Numbered from the stretch's first letter, positions 1 to 5,311 are shown. The stretch is 5,338 bases of DNA from Candidatus Poseidoniales archaeon (GCA_022447885.1 JAKUTA010000098.1:1-5338), one strand, 5' to 3'. Notes: generated by a model not told the origin, from the sequence alone. Numbers and translations: made by a program.

Positions 1-47
1 GGGGGGAACCCGTGAAGGGTCGCTGTTCACCAGCGGTGTACGCTCGC

Positions 48-785
48 TCACTCGTCCCAATCGACATCTGCTCCGGGAATGGACGTGGAGGGCTCCTCCA
101 CCGTTTCCGGCTCGCCATCCCAGTCAACGACATTATCCAGGATGTTGCCACCGGAGACCGTTTTGAGTGCCGAATCGAGCTGCTGGGAGTCATTCTCCCC
201 ATCAACCTCGTTCTGCGGAGCCTCCTCCTCATCGCTTTCCGCTTCAGGTTCCTCTTCAGAGAAATGGTCGTCCCAGATCTGCAGCGCGGTGCGCAAGGCG
301 AAGTTGGCGAACGCCTCCTTGTTCCTGTAGCGATCACCATGTCCGAATTCTGCTGAGCGCGCCTCGAGTCGGTCCTGCAGTTGCACTCCGACCCATACCA
401 GCCCGACCTCCTTGCCTTCGGTCTCGCCAGTGGGCCCGGCGATTCCGGTGATGGAGATCGCCATGTCCGTCCCCGCTCGCTTGGCAGCACCTATGGCCAT
501 CGCTTCTGCGACTTCCTTGCTGACCGCGCCCGCGCTTCCCTCTTCCGGAACGAACAGATCCTCGTCAACCCCCAGTTCATCCTTCTTCGATTCGTCCGAG
601 TATGTGATCCAGCCGCGCTTGAACCAGTTGCTCGCCCCGGAGATGTCGGTGAGGATGGAAGTGAGCAGTCCACCAGTGCATGATTCGGCGGTCGCCAGCC
701 ACATTCGCTCCTGCTTCAGGCGGCGAGCGAGTTTGGCGGCGTGGATGGAAGCCTCTTCTGTCACGTCTGCGGCCCGCGGGAGCAT
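48..785 (-). CDS. pncC: CinA C-terminal-type nicotinamide-nucleotide amidase (PncC-like) with acidic tail
   Basis: The 245-residue protein is a stand-alone CinA-C domain. Proteins of this family deamidate nicotinamide mononucleotide to nicotinate mononucleotide in the cytoplasm, recycling NMN toward NAD. Visible family motifs are AESCTGG at residues 33-39 (holding the serine used in catalysis), TYS at 61-63, GAVSKEVAEAMA at 86-97, TGIAGPTG at 113-120, VGLVWVG at 127-133 and HGDR at 149-152. The fold ends near residue 172, the usual length of a stand-alone PncC. A tail of about 73 residues follows, very rich in Glu and Asp and ending in two VDWD motifs (220-223 and 241-244). That tail is not part of the known family. 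There is no CinA N-terminal molybdopterin-binding-like domain. The ATG at 785 gives a sensible N-terminal helix before AESCTGG. The upstream sequence GAAGAACC is not a ribosome binding site. The gene lies downstream of tRNA-Val on the same strand but is probably transcribed separately. Confidence 0.93.
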   Translation of the reverse strand: MLPRAADVTEEASIHAAKLARRLKQERMWLATAESCTGGLLTSILTDISGASNWFKRGWITYSDESKKDELGVDEDLFVPEEGSAGAVSKEVAEAMAIGAAKRAGTDMAISITGIAGPTGETEGKEVGLVWVGVQLQDRLEARSAEFGHGDRYRNKEAFANFALRTALQIWDDHFSEEEPEAESDEEEAPQNEVDGENDSQQLDSALKTVSGGNILDNVVDWDGEPETVEEPSTSIPGADVDWDE

Positions 786-821
786 GGTTCTTCAGCATTG
801 GGGCGGCGGTTCGGTTACAGG

Positions 822-893
822 TGGACCCCGCCGGATTTGAACCGCCGCGCGAACGTCCGTGTCGATTCATGAGGCTCAGTTCGCGCTGGGCTC
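822..893 (-). pseudogene. Decayed tRNA copy (T arm and 3' acceptor strand retained)
   Basis: On the minus strand, bases 848-822 contain a near-normal T arm (GGCGG, loop TTCAAAT, CCGGC with one G-G mismatch), a 3' acceptor strand GGGGTCC and discriminator A. The plus-strand stretch 821-847 matches the tRNA-Val 3' end (921-947) at 24 of 27 positions. No matching GGACCCC 5' strand exists upstream. The best candidate 5' end is at 893 (GAGCCCA, two mismatches in seven pairs), which would give a 72-base molecule. A D-loop-like piece CTGAGCCTCATGA (877-865) resembles CTAGCGGTCATGA in tRNA-Val, but no anticodon stem can be formed. I infer a degenerate tandem copy of tRNA-Val or a relic attachment site. 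The 3' part is well supported; the 5' boundary is uncertain. Confidence 0.5.
847..886. repeat. 8-bp perfect inverted repeat flanking a 24-base loop
   Basis: The arms are gcgcgaac (847-854) and gttcgcgc (879-886), exact reverse complements separated by 24 bases. On the minus-strand transcript this helix would abut the T arm of the tRNA remnant with no bases in between (GTTCGCGC is followed directly by GGCGG). It could be a hairpin in a tRNA-derived RNA, a processing or termination structure after tRNA-Val, or chance in GC-rich DNA. Confidence 0.4.
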
Positions 894-921
894 AAACCGC
901 CTCGCCGCTGCTCATGATGAG

Positions 922-994
922 TGGGCCCGGGCGGATTTGAACCGCCGATATCCGCCTTGTAAGGGCGACGTCATGACCGCTAGACCACGAGCCC
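922..994 (-). tRNA. tRNA-Val (anticodon UAC)
   Basis: The 73-base cloverleaf folds completely. The acceptor is GGGCTCG with CGGGCCC (one U-G pair) and discriminator A. The D arm is GTC/GAC with loop TAGCGGTCAT, holding the conserved A14 and the GG pair. The anticodon stem is TCGCC/GGCGG with loop CTTACAA, giving UAC, which reads GUA (and probably other GUN) valine codons. The variable loop is ATATC and the T arm is GGCGG-TTCAAAT-CCGCC. The GUGGUCUAG run after the acceptor stem is typical of archaeal valine tRNAs. CCA is not encoded (CTC follows the discriminator), so the 3' end must be completed by a nucleotidyltransferase such as the one encoded at the right end of this window. No intron is present. 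Confidence 0.96.
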
Positions 995-1019
995 GCGTTC
1001 TCCCTCAACCCCACTTCAG

Positions 1020-1026
1020 ATTTGAA
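1020..1026 (-). promoter_or_regulatory. Candidate TATA box for tRNA-Val
   Basis: The minus strand reads TTCAAAT, 26-32 bases before the tRNA 5' end, in otherwise GC-rich sequence. Archaeal tRNA genes use a TATA box centred near -26 from transcription start. The match to the consensus is imperfect. The same seven bases also form the T loop of the tRNA, so the call rests mainly on position. Confidence 0.35.
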
Positions 1027-1043
1027 CGGTCGCATCCCGCACC

Positions 1044-1050
1044 CTTTTGT
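1044..1050 (+). promoter_or_regulatory. Candidate TATA-like element for the PIMT-like gene
   Basis: The AT-rich cttttgt lies 24-30 bases before the ATG at 1074. With no Shine-Dalgarno sequence before that ATG, this suits a leaderless archaeal transcript. It shares a 79-base divergent region with the tRNA-Val promoter. The sequence match is weak. Confidence 0.3.
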
Positions 1051-1073
1051 GTGGTCAGCGTGATTGGCCCCGT

Positions 1074-2123
1074 ATGCAGCAGATGCGTGACCTGCTCGAA
1101 CGGCTGCTGGCGGCCGGTCTGCCGGTGACTCCGGAGATCAGTGACGCGATGCTCGCCGTCGACATCCAGCACTTCACCGACCACGACCTCATCCCCTTCC
1201 TGCACGACCGCCCAGTGGTGTTCCTCGAGACTCCCGCAGGCGGCGTGAAGACCATCTCCGCCCCGCACATGGTGGTCACGCTGCTGCACCACCTTGAGTT
1301 GCAGCCGGGACAGGAGGTGCTGCTCCTCGGTGCCAAAGGAGGCTACATCGCCGCTCTGATCAGCCACATCGTCGGTCCCGAGGGAAGGGTCACCGTCGTC
1401 GACCCCTCCCGGGAGGTGGTCGAACACGTGCGTCAGCGGTTGAAGGAGCACTGCGACGGCCGCTTCACAATCCGCAAGATGCGCTCGCTCACCTACGCCC
1501 CTCCGCACCTTCCTGAACCGCTCAACAGGGTGCTGGTCACCGGTTCGCTGGTCGAGTTGCCGCCCTGGCTCGAGGACAGGGTGTCGGAGGGTGGATTCGT
1601 GATCGCCCCTCTCGGACACCGCAACTCACAGCGTCTCGTGAAGCGGGAACGTCAGGATGGGTGGCTTGACACCGACCTCGGAGGAGTCCTGTTCGGACCG
1701 GTTGACATAGCCGAAACCGAGCAAGAGCCGACCGGAGCGGCACAACTGGCGAACCTGCTCAACGAAGCGGCGGACATCGGGGGTGAGATCGGCCTGTTCG
1801 ACGAAGAGACCCAGGAGTCGCTGCGGCAACTGGCCGAGCAACTGCGAGAACTTCCCGATGGACTGCCTCCGGTGGTGTTGACCGGTGATGAGGACGTCTG
1901 GGAGGATGAGGGAGGGGTGACGATCGACATCGAGGGCCTCGACTTCGACGATGATCACCCTCTGCTGAGACTTCTGGAGGAGTCGGCTGACTGGCTGCTC
2001 CCCCTGTGGCCTGCTCTGGTGGCGTTGTTCGATGCGCGTATGCAGCATCCAGGCGCTCCAGAAGGCGAAGAGGAAGAGGAAGAGGGCCAAGGATTCGGCA
2101 GTCACGATGATCTTGTTCCCTGA
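1074..2123 (+). CDS. PIMT-like SAM methyltransferase-fold protein with long acidic C-terminal extension
   Basis: The N-terminal 215 residues of this 349-residue protein follow the protein-L-isoaspartate O-methyltransferase fold. These enzymes use SAM to methylate isoaspartyl residues as the first step of protein repair. TISAPHM (60-66) is the hallmark substrate-binding segment. LQPGQEVLLLGAKGGY (76-91) is motif I, VTVVD110 is the acidic residue after strand 2, and NRVLVTGS (151-158), ELPPWLEDRVSEGGFVIAPLG (161-181) and DLGGVLFGPV (201-210) match the later PIMT strands. Motif I is unusual: the family GTGSGY is here GAKGGY, so the central glycine is a lysine, and the preceding acidic residue of VLEIG is leucine. 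SAM binding or activity may therefore be altered. Residues 215-349 match no domain I recognise; they are helical and strongly acidic, with WLLPLWPALVALF near 307-319 and six glutamates at 332-337. I chose ATG 1074; a TTG at 1047 would add nine unsupported residues, and ATG 1083 is also possible. Whether it is a true repair enzyme is uncertain. Confidence 0.88.
   Translation: MQQMRDLLERLLAAGLPVTPEISDAMLAVDIQHFTDHDLIPFLHDRPVVFLETPAGGVKTISAPHMVVTLLHHLELQPGQEVLLLGAKGGYIAALISHIVGPEGRVTVVDPSREVVEHVRQRLKEHCDGRFTIRKMRSLTYAPPHLPEPLNRVLVTGSLVELPPWLEDRVSEGGFVIAPLGHRNSQRLVKRERQDGWLDTDLGGVLFGPVDIAETEQEPTGAAQLANLLNEAADIGGEIGLFDEETQESLRQLAEQLRELPDGLPPVVLTGDEDVWEDEGGVTIDIEGLDFDDDHPLLRLLEESADWLLPLWPALVALFDARMQHPGAPEGEEEEEEGQGFGSHDDLVP
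2067..2084 (+). repeat. Three tandem copies of gaagag inside the PIMT-like gene
   Basis: Three perfect copies of the hexamer gaagag encode six consecutive glutamates (residues 332-337) in the acidic tail. Tandem hexamers can change copy number without shifting the frame, so tail length may vary between strains. Confidence 0.8.
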
Positions 2124-2151
2124 ACGAGTGCGAGGGGTGTCGCCCGCGCGG

Positions 2152-2158
2152 CTTTTAC
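2152..2158 (+). promoter_or_regulatory. Candidate TATA-like element for the HEAT-repeat gene
   Basis: The sequence cttttac sits 31-37 bases before the ATG at 2189, in the 65-base gap after the PIMT-like gene and directly after a GC-rich stretch. It would give a transcript with a leader of only a few bases. The match to the archaeal consensus is partial. Confidence 0.28.
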
Positions 2159-2188
2159 GGGTCGAGTGAATCGAAGGAATGACCCTCC

Positions 2189-3217
2189 ATGTTCCGGCAG
2201 CACGCCGCTCGCCTCACGCACCGAGATGTGCGCCAACGCCGGCGCGCCGTGCGCAAGTTGTTCGAACTGGATGACCCTGCTGCGCTGGTTCACTTCCAGC
2301 CCCTGCTCGACTCCGATGATGGATGGACTCATGCGAAAGCCGCTGATGCCTACAGGCGCTGGTTCGGCCCGGAACACGAGAAGCTCGGAGACCGGCTCGT
2401 TGAAGACTCCCGTGCCGAGGTTCGTCTGCTGGCTGCCGAGATCCTGCCTCGTCTCGGTGAGGCGGCTCGTGCGCATCTCTCAGCCCTGACGGAATCCCCT
2501 GAATCTGATGTACGACTGCAGGCGTACACCGGTCTGGTGGCGATCTCCGGTGACGATCTGCTCCCTGTGCTCGAGCAAGCCGCTGCCGACGAGCATCACA
2601 GCGTGCGCAGGTTGGCTGCCCTGCGGGCTCATGCTCTTGGGGATGAACGGGCCAACGAACTGCTATCCAATGCGCTCGAGGATGGTCATCATCGCGTCCG
2701 CGGCGCCGCGTTGGAGTCGATTGGCTCACTCACTGACGTGAACTCGTTCAGGGATCTGCTGCTGCTGGTCATCGTTGAGCGTCGACCGCTGCTGAGAGCA
2801 GAAGCGGCGAGATTGCTGCTCCCGCTCGATTGGGAGTCAGGCGACCGGGCCATTCTGCTGGATCTGCTGCGCGACCCGGACGGTGAGATGGTGCGGGTCA
2901 TCACCGCCATGCTGCGCGAGCGCGACTGGCTGGCTGTTTCCGAGGTGGTCGCGGCTGTGAAGGGGAGCCAGGCGACGACTCTGCTCGCACGCCTGCTGCG
3001 CGGCGATTCCAGCGAACCCGCGACCTCCCTCAGGACGGAACTCCTCAACGACGGCACCTGCGAGCGCATGCTGCGTCTGCGCCTGCTCGAGCAACTGCAT
3101 GGTAAACGCTGCACTGCGGGCGAATTGGACGCAGCCGAACAACTTGCTGACAGCGACGATGAATTGCTATCCCAGGCGGCGAACAGCCTGCTGGAAGATG
3201 TCGCAGCACGCAGTTGA
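2189..3217 (+). CDS. HEAT-repeat protein
   Basis: The 342-residue, probably soluble protein is built of repeated helix pairs with HEAT-type spacing. Repeat cores show an acidic residue, then VR, then small alanine-rich positions: SRAEVRLLAAE (74-84), ESDVRLQAY (105-113), EHHSVRRLAALRA (135-147) and GHHRVRGAALES (166-177). Weaker units continue around 197-210, 229-242 and 318-335, so perhaps eight to ten repeats form a curved scaffold. HEAT proteins are usually protein-binding platforms; there is no catalytic motif, signal peptide or membrane segment, so the partner is unknown. The start at ATG 2189 is preceded by gaagga about 10 bases upstream, a marginal ribosome binding site. The ATG at 2179 is in another frame. 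It follows the PIMT-like gene by 65 bases on the same strand, so the two may be co-transcribed or functionally linked, but nothing proves it. Resemblance to PBS-lyase HEAT domains of phycobilisome proteins reflects shared repeat type, not shared function. Confidence 0.9.
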   Translation: MFRQHAARLTHRDVRQRRRAVRKLFELDDPAALVHFQPLLDSDDGWTHAKAADAYRRWFGPEHEKLGDRLVEDSRAEVRLLAAEILPRLGEAARAHLSALTESPESDVRLQAYTGLVAISGDDLLPVLEQAAADEHHSVRRLAALRAHALGDERANELLSNALEDGHHRVRGAALESIGSLTDVNSFRDLLLLVIVERRPLLRAEAARLLLPLDWESGDRAILLDLLRDPDGEMVRVITAMLRERDWLAVSEVVAAVKGSQATTLLARLLRGDSSEPATSLRTELLNDGTCERMLRLRLLEQLHGKRCTAGELDAAEQLADSDDELLSQAANSLLEDVAARS

Positions 3218-3266
3218 AGCACGCTCTTTCTAGGCACTTCGGGTCCCCCGGGGATTCCCATTTGTG

Positions 3267-3272
3267 TTTGAA
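3267..3272 (+). promoter_or_regulatory. Candidate TATA-like element for the small membrane protein gene
   Basis: The sequence tttgaa, within a longer T-rich patch (3261-3272), is 26-31 bases before the ATG at 3298. That spacing fits a leaderless archaeal gene and supports the downstream start over earlier TTG or GTG codons. Confidence 0.35.
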
Positions 3273-3297
3273 GGACGTTCAGCGAGAATCAGTGACC

Positions 3298-3450
3298 ATG
3301 ACAGCGGAGATGGAACAGGCACTCGCCATCACGGGACTCTTCCTGTTGATGGCCGCCTCGACTGGGATGCTTTTCGTGCTGCGGAGACTGATCAGCAGTA
3401 CCGGTGCCCGGGACACTGTGTTCACCGACGAAGATGAGTACTGGGCATGA
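3298..3450 (+). CDS. Small single-pass membrane protein, family not recognised
   Basis: This 50-residue protein has a short acidic N-terminus (MTAEMEQ), one hydrophobic span of about 20 residues (8-28, ALAITGLFLLMAASTGMLFV), then RR at 29-30 and a polar acidic C-terminal tail with DEDEYW at 44-49. The positive charges after the span suggest the C-terminus is cytoplasmic. I recognise no family and infer no function; small proteins of this shape are often subunits or regulators of membrane complexes. Reading could begin at GTG 3292 or TTG 3214, but ATG 3298 gives a compact product and has a TATA-like patch at the right distance. It lies 80 bases after the HEAT-repeat gene and converges on the SerK-like gene, with 19 bases between the two stops. 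It is a real gene by composition and context, but only comparison with relatives would confirm it. Confidence 0.65.
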   Translation: MTAEMEQALAITGLFLLMAASTGMLFVLRRLISSTGARDTVFTDEDEYWA

Positions 3451-3469
3451 CCACCGAGCGGCGGTTCGG

Positions 3470-3877
3470 TCAGTCATTCTCCTGGCGCAACTGCTCCAGC
3501 GACACGGAGATCGGCGGCAGGTGGTCTGCCAGCGTGTGGCGGCTCGTCTTGGGTGGGTAGACCTCGTCTGACATCCCCATGGCCAGGACATCCTGCTTGG
3601 AGATGGATTCGAGCTCCGATGCGGGCCAGAGTGAGACGGTGATGTCGTCATCATCCAGATAATCCACCACGACCGCGGGCAACCTGCGTAACCCCAGCCG
3701 TAATCCCACCTGATGCCGGTGGTGCCCGTCGAGCAGGACACCGCTCTTGCCGTCCACGATCACGGGTTTGGTGTAGCACCCCCACTTGAGCGTCACCTCC
3801 AGCAGTTGGACCACCTTCTTCTCGATGACCTGCTCGTGTGGCAGAAGCGAGTCGATCGGCAGCAATTCGACCTGCAT
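3470..3877 (-). CDS. ParB/Srx-fold protein resembling SerK/SbnI free serine kinases
   Basis: This 135-residue protein carries the ParB/sulfiredoxin fold in its SerK/SbnI variety. SerK of Thermococcus kodakarensis phosphorylates free L-serine with ADP to O-phosphoserine for cysteine synthesis; SbnI of Staphylococcus aureus makes the same product for staphyloferrin B. Signature segments are LLPHEQV (11-17), with a glutamate in the position expected for the catalytic base; KPVIVD (37-42); LLDGHHRHQVGLRLG (48-62), the nucleotide-binding DGHHR block; and YPPKTSRH (107-114), a conserved lysine-arginine-histidine segment of the family. This protein is clearly shorter than SerK or SbnI, so it may be a minimal kinase or a relative with another substrate. 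A DNA-partitioning role is unlikely because there is no helix-turn-helix domain or ParA partner. I chose ATG 3877 because the fold begins directly after it; the frame stays open for another 270 codons, but that part is antisense to the CCA-adding enzyme. The gene diverges from that enzyme across 102 bases. Confidence 0.85.
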   Translation of the reverse strand: MQVELLPIDSLLPHEQVIEKKVVQLLEVTLKWGCYTKPVIVDGKSGVLLDGHHRHQVGLRLGLRRLPAVVVDYLDDDDITVSLWPASELESISKQDVLAMGMSDEVYPPKTSRHTLADHLPPISVSLEQLRQEND

Positions 3878-3900
3878 GGACACCGCTGGGAGGTCCACCG

Positions 3901-3906
3901 TCAAAT
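3901..3906 (-). promoter_or_regulatory. Candidate TATA-like element for the SerK-like gene
   Basis: The minus strand reads ATTTGA, 24-29 bases before the ATG at 3877, and is the only AT-rich patch in the divergent intergenic region. The position suits a leaderless archaeal transcript and supports the chosen start. Confidence 0.35.
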
Positions 3907-3950
3907 GGGTTGCCGCAGCGGAGCGCGGCCGGCGTACAGGCGAAAGGGGA

Positions 3951-3980
3951 ATGAGTGGCATGCGCGCACGGCGGGCGTGA
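3951..3980 (+). other. Possible nine-codon leader ORF overlapping the CCA-adding enzyme start
   Basis: Directly after the purine run aaagggga, an ATG opens a nine-codon frame, MSGMRARRA. Its stop overlaps the downstream start as TGATG, so the stop's last A is the A of the enzyme's ATG. Such overlaps allow translational coupling. The frame is too short to judge by composition and may be chance. Confidence 0.2.
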
Positions 3981-5311
3981 TGGCCGCAGACGAGCGCTTC
4001 GCTTCGCTTCCCGCCGGTGCCGCCGCGGACCTTGCTGGTGAGCCGCTGCCGCAGTCTTTCGACGTCTGGTTGGCGGGCCTGCCCGACAGCCTGCTCGAGG
4101 TGATGGCGCGGCTGGCGGAAGCGGGGGCAGGGGTCTGGGTCGTCGGTGGCAGCGTGCGCGACGCCTGTGCAGGACTGACCGCCCACGACCACGACCTGGC
4201 TACGACGATGCGCCCTGATCAGATGCTGGCGCTGTTCCCACGCGCGCTGCCCACGGGAGTCCGCTTCGGGACGGTTTCTCTGCGGCTTGAAGAGGGCAAC
4301 GAGCAGTACGAGGCGACCACGCTGCGCACCGATCTCGAATATCGCGATGGACGACGCCCTGAAGAGGTCGATTTCGGCGATTCGCTCGCACAGGACCTGC
4401 GTCGACGCGATTTCACGGTAAACGCGATGGCGGTCGACCTCGCCCGGCAGCATCTGCACGACCCGTTCGGCGGACAGGAGGACCTCGAAGCCGGCTGCCT
4501 GCGAGCGGTGGGAGATGCTCGTGAGCGCCTTTCCGAGGATGGGCTGCGCATCATGCGCGCCTATCGGTTCATGGACCGCGGCGATGCGGGCCTGTGGCAG
4601 CCTGACGAGGCGCTGGCGAGCGCGCTCGTCGAATGCCAGCGCATGCTGACGCTCGTCAGCAGCGAGCGCATCTGGCACGAGTTGCAACTCATCCTGTCCG
4701 GCGCCAACGCCGCGGCCATCCTAGACAGGCTCGGTGTTGACGGCGTGCTCGGCCTGCTGCTGCCTGAATGGACCTGCGATGTCGATCTGCAGCACAGGTG
4801 CAGCGCAACCGGGTCGGAGGCGGTGGCGGCAAGGCTGGCACTGCTGGCGAGTGCGACGGACCGCGGACGTGTGGAGTCGGCACTGCGTGACCTCACCGCG
4901 CCGCGGAAGATGCTCGATGCGGTACAGGAACTCCGGCGTCGGCTCGGCACGCTGCCTCAGGCCACCTCATCAGCACAACTCCGCCTCTATCGAGTCGCTC
5001 TGGGTGCGCGCTTGGAGCAACAGCTCCACTGCGAGGCTTCACTCGATGCTGATGCGACTGCCGCAGTACGCGAGGCCCTGACTTCCCTCCCGGCCAACCA
5101 GGCCGGAGATCTTCCCTTGATGGATGGGAACAGACTCTTCGAGAGCACTGGATTGGAACCCGGGGAGCGGCTTGGTCGACTGAAGGCCTGGTTGCATCGC
5201 ATCCAGATAGAACAGGATCTCGCCACCGTCGCCGATGTCGAGTCGGCTCTTGCTGACTTGGATTGGCAGGATGGGCCGTCAGACGACTGGCCGCGGGTCA
5301 GTTGGCCTTGA
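3980..5311 (+). CDS. cca: Class II CCA-adding tRNA nucleotidyltransferase
   Basis: The 443-residue enzyme completes or repairs the 3' CCA end of tRNAs from CTP and ATP. The order of motifs is that of class II (bacterial/eukaryotic-type) enzymes. Motif A has GGSVRD (56-61) and the metal-binding pair D70-H-D72. Motif B has RRRDFTVNAM (141-150), motif C has DPFGGQEDLEAGCLRAVG (161-178), motif D has EDGLRIMRAYRF (186-197), the base-selecting segment, and motif E has SSERIWHEL (227-235). The C-terminal part ends with the family-typical LPLMDGNRLFESTGLEPGERLGRLKAWL (378-405). The length is normal for the family. The EDxxR triad of motif D is intact, consistent with full CCA addition, although separate CC- and A-adding enzymes cannot be excluded from sequence alone. 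Motif A reads DHD where DID or DxD is common. The start is ATG 3980; GTG 3977 is also possible, and upstream codons overlap the divergent gene. The tRNA-Val here lacks encoded CCA and is a plausible substrate. Confidence 0.94.
   Translation: MAADERFASLPAGAAADLAGEPLPQSFDVWLAGLPDSLLEVMARLAEAGAGVWVVGGSVRDACAGLTAHDHDLATTMRPDQMLALFPRALPTGVRFGTVSLRLEEGNEQYEATTLRTDLEYRDGRRPEEVDFGDSLAQDLRRRDFTVNAMAVDLARQHLHDPFGGQEDLEAGCLRAVGDARERLSEDGLRIMRAYRFMDRGDAGLWQPDEALASALVECQRMLTLVSSERIWHELQLILSGANAAAILDRLGVDGVLGLLLPEWTCDVDLQHRCSATGSEAVAARLALLASATDRGRVESALRDLTAPRKMLDAVQELRRRLGTLPQATSSAQLRLYRVALGARLEQQLHCEASLDADATAAVREALTSLPANQAGDLPLMDGNRLFESTGLEPGERLGRLKAWLHRIQIEQDLATVADVESALADLDWQDGPSDDWPRVSWP

Noticed and set aside
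8..35. Two small adjacent hairpins (accc/gggt and cgctg/cagcg) after the NMN amidase stop
   Set aside because: Stems of four and five base pairs without a T-tract are expected by chance in GC-rich DNA.
886..905. A third T-arm-like segment (gggctcaaaccgcc)
   Set aside because: The loop lacks the conserved C56 and the stem does not pair; similarity to the other two is short and could be chance.
911..921. Palindrome ctcatgatgag just after the tRNA-Val 3' end
   Set aside because: Five-base arms around a single base cannot form a hairpin, and no T-tract follows to suggest a terminator.
822..928. A complete 107-base intron-containing tRNA using GGGCCCA at 928-922 as 5' acceptor strand
   Set aside because: It would overlap the 3' end of tRNA-Val, and no D arm or anticodon stem can be formed. 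No permuted arrangement works either, as no GGACCCC strand lies below 822.
1047..1073. TTG start for the PIMT-like protein
   Set aside because: It would add only nine residues of no family resemblance and would use up the likely promoter patch; ATG 1074 is preferred.
3713..3979. N-terminal extension of the CCA-adding enzyme frame
   Set aside because: It overlaps the SerK-like gene on the other strand and adds no family sequence; class II enzymes of normal length begin near 3980.
3996..4010. Three tandem copies of gcttc near the start of cca
   Set aside because: It is short, lies inside the coding sequence and encodes ordinary residues; no sign of phase variation beyond the repeat itself.
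3878..4687. Upstream extension of the SerK-like frame by about 270 codons on the minus strand
   Set aside because: It lies antisense to the conserved motifs of the CCA-adding enzyme and matches no family; GC-rich codon use commonly leaves the opposite strand open.
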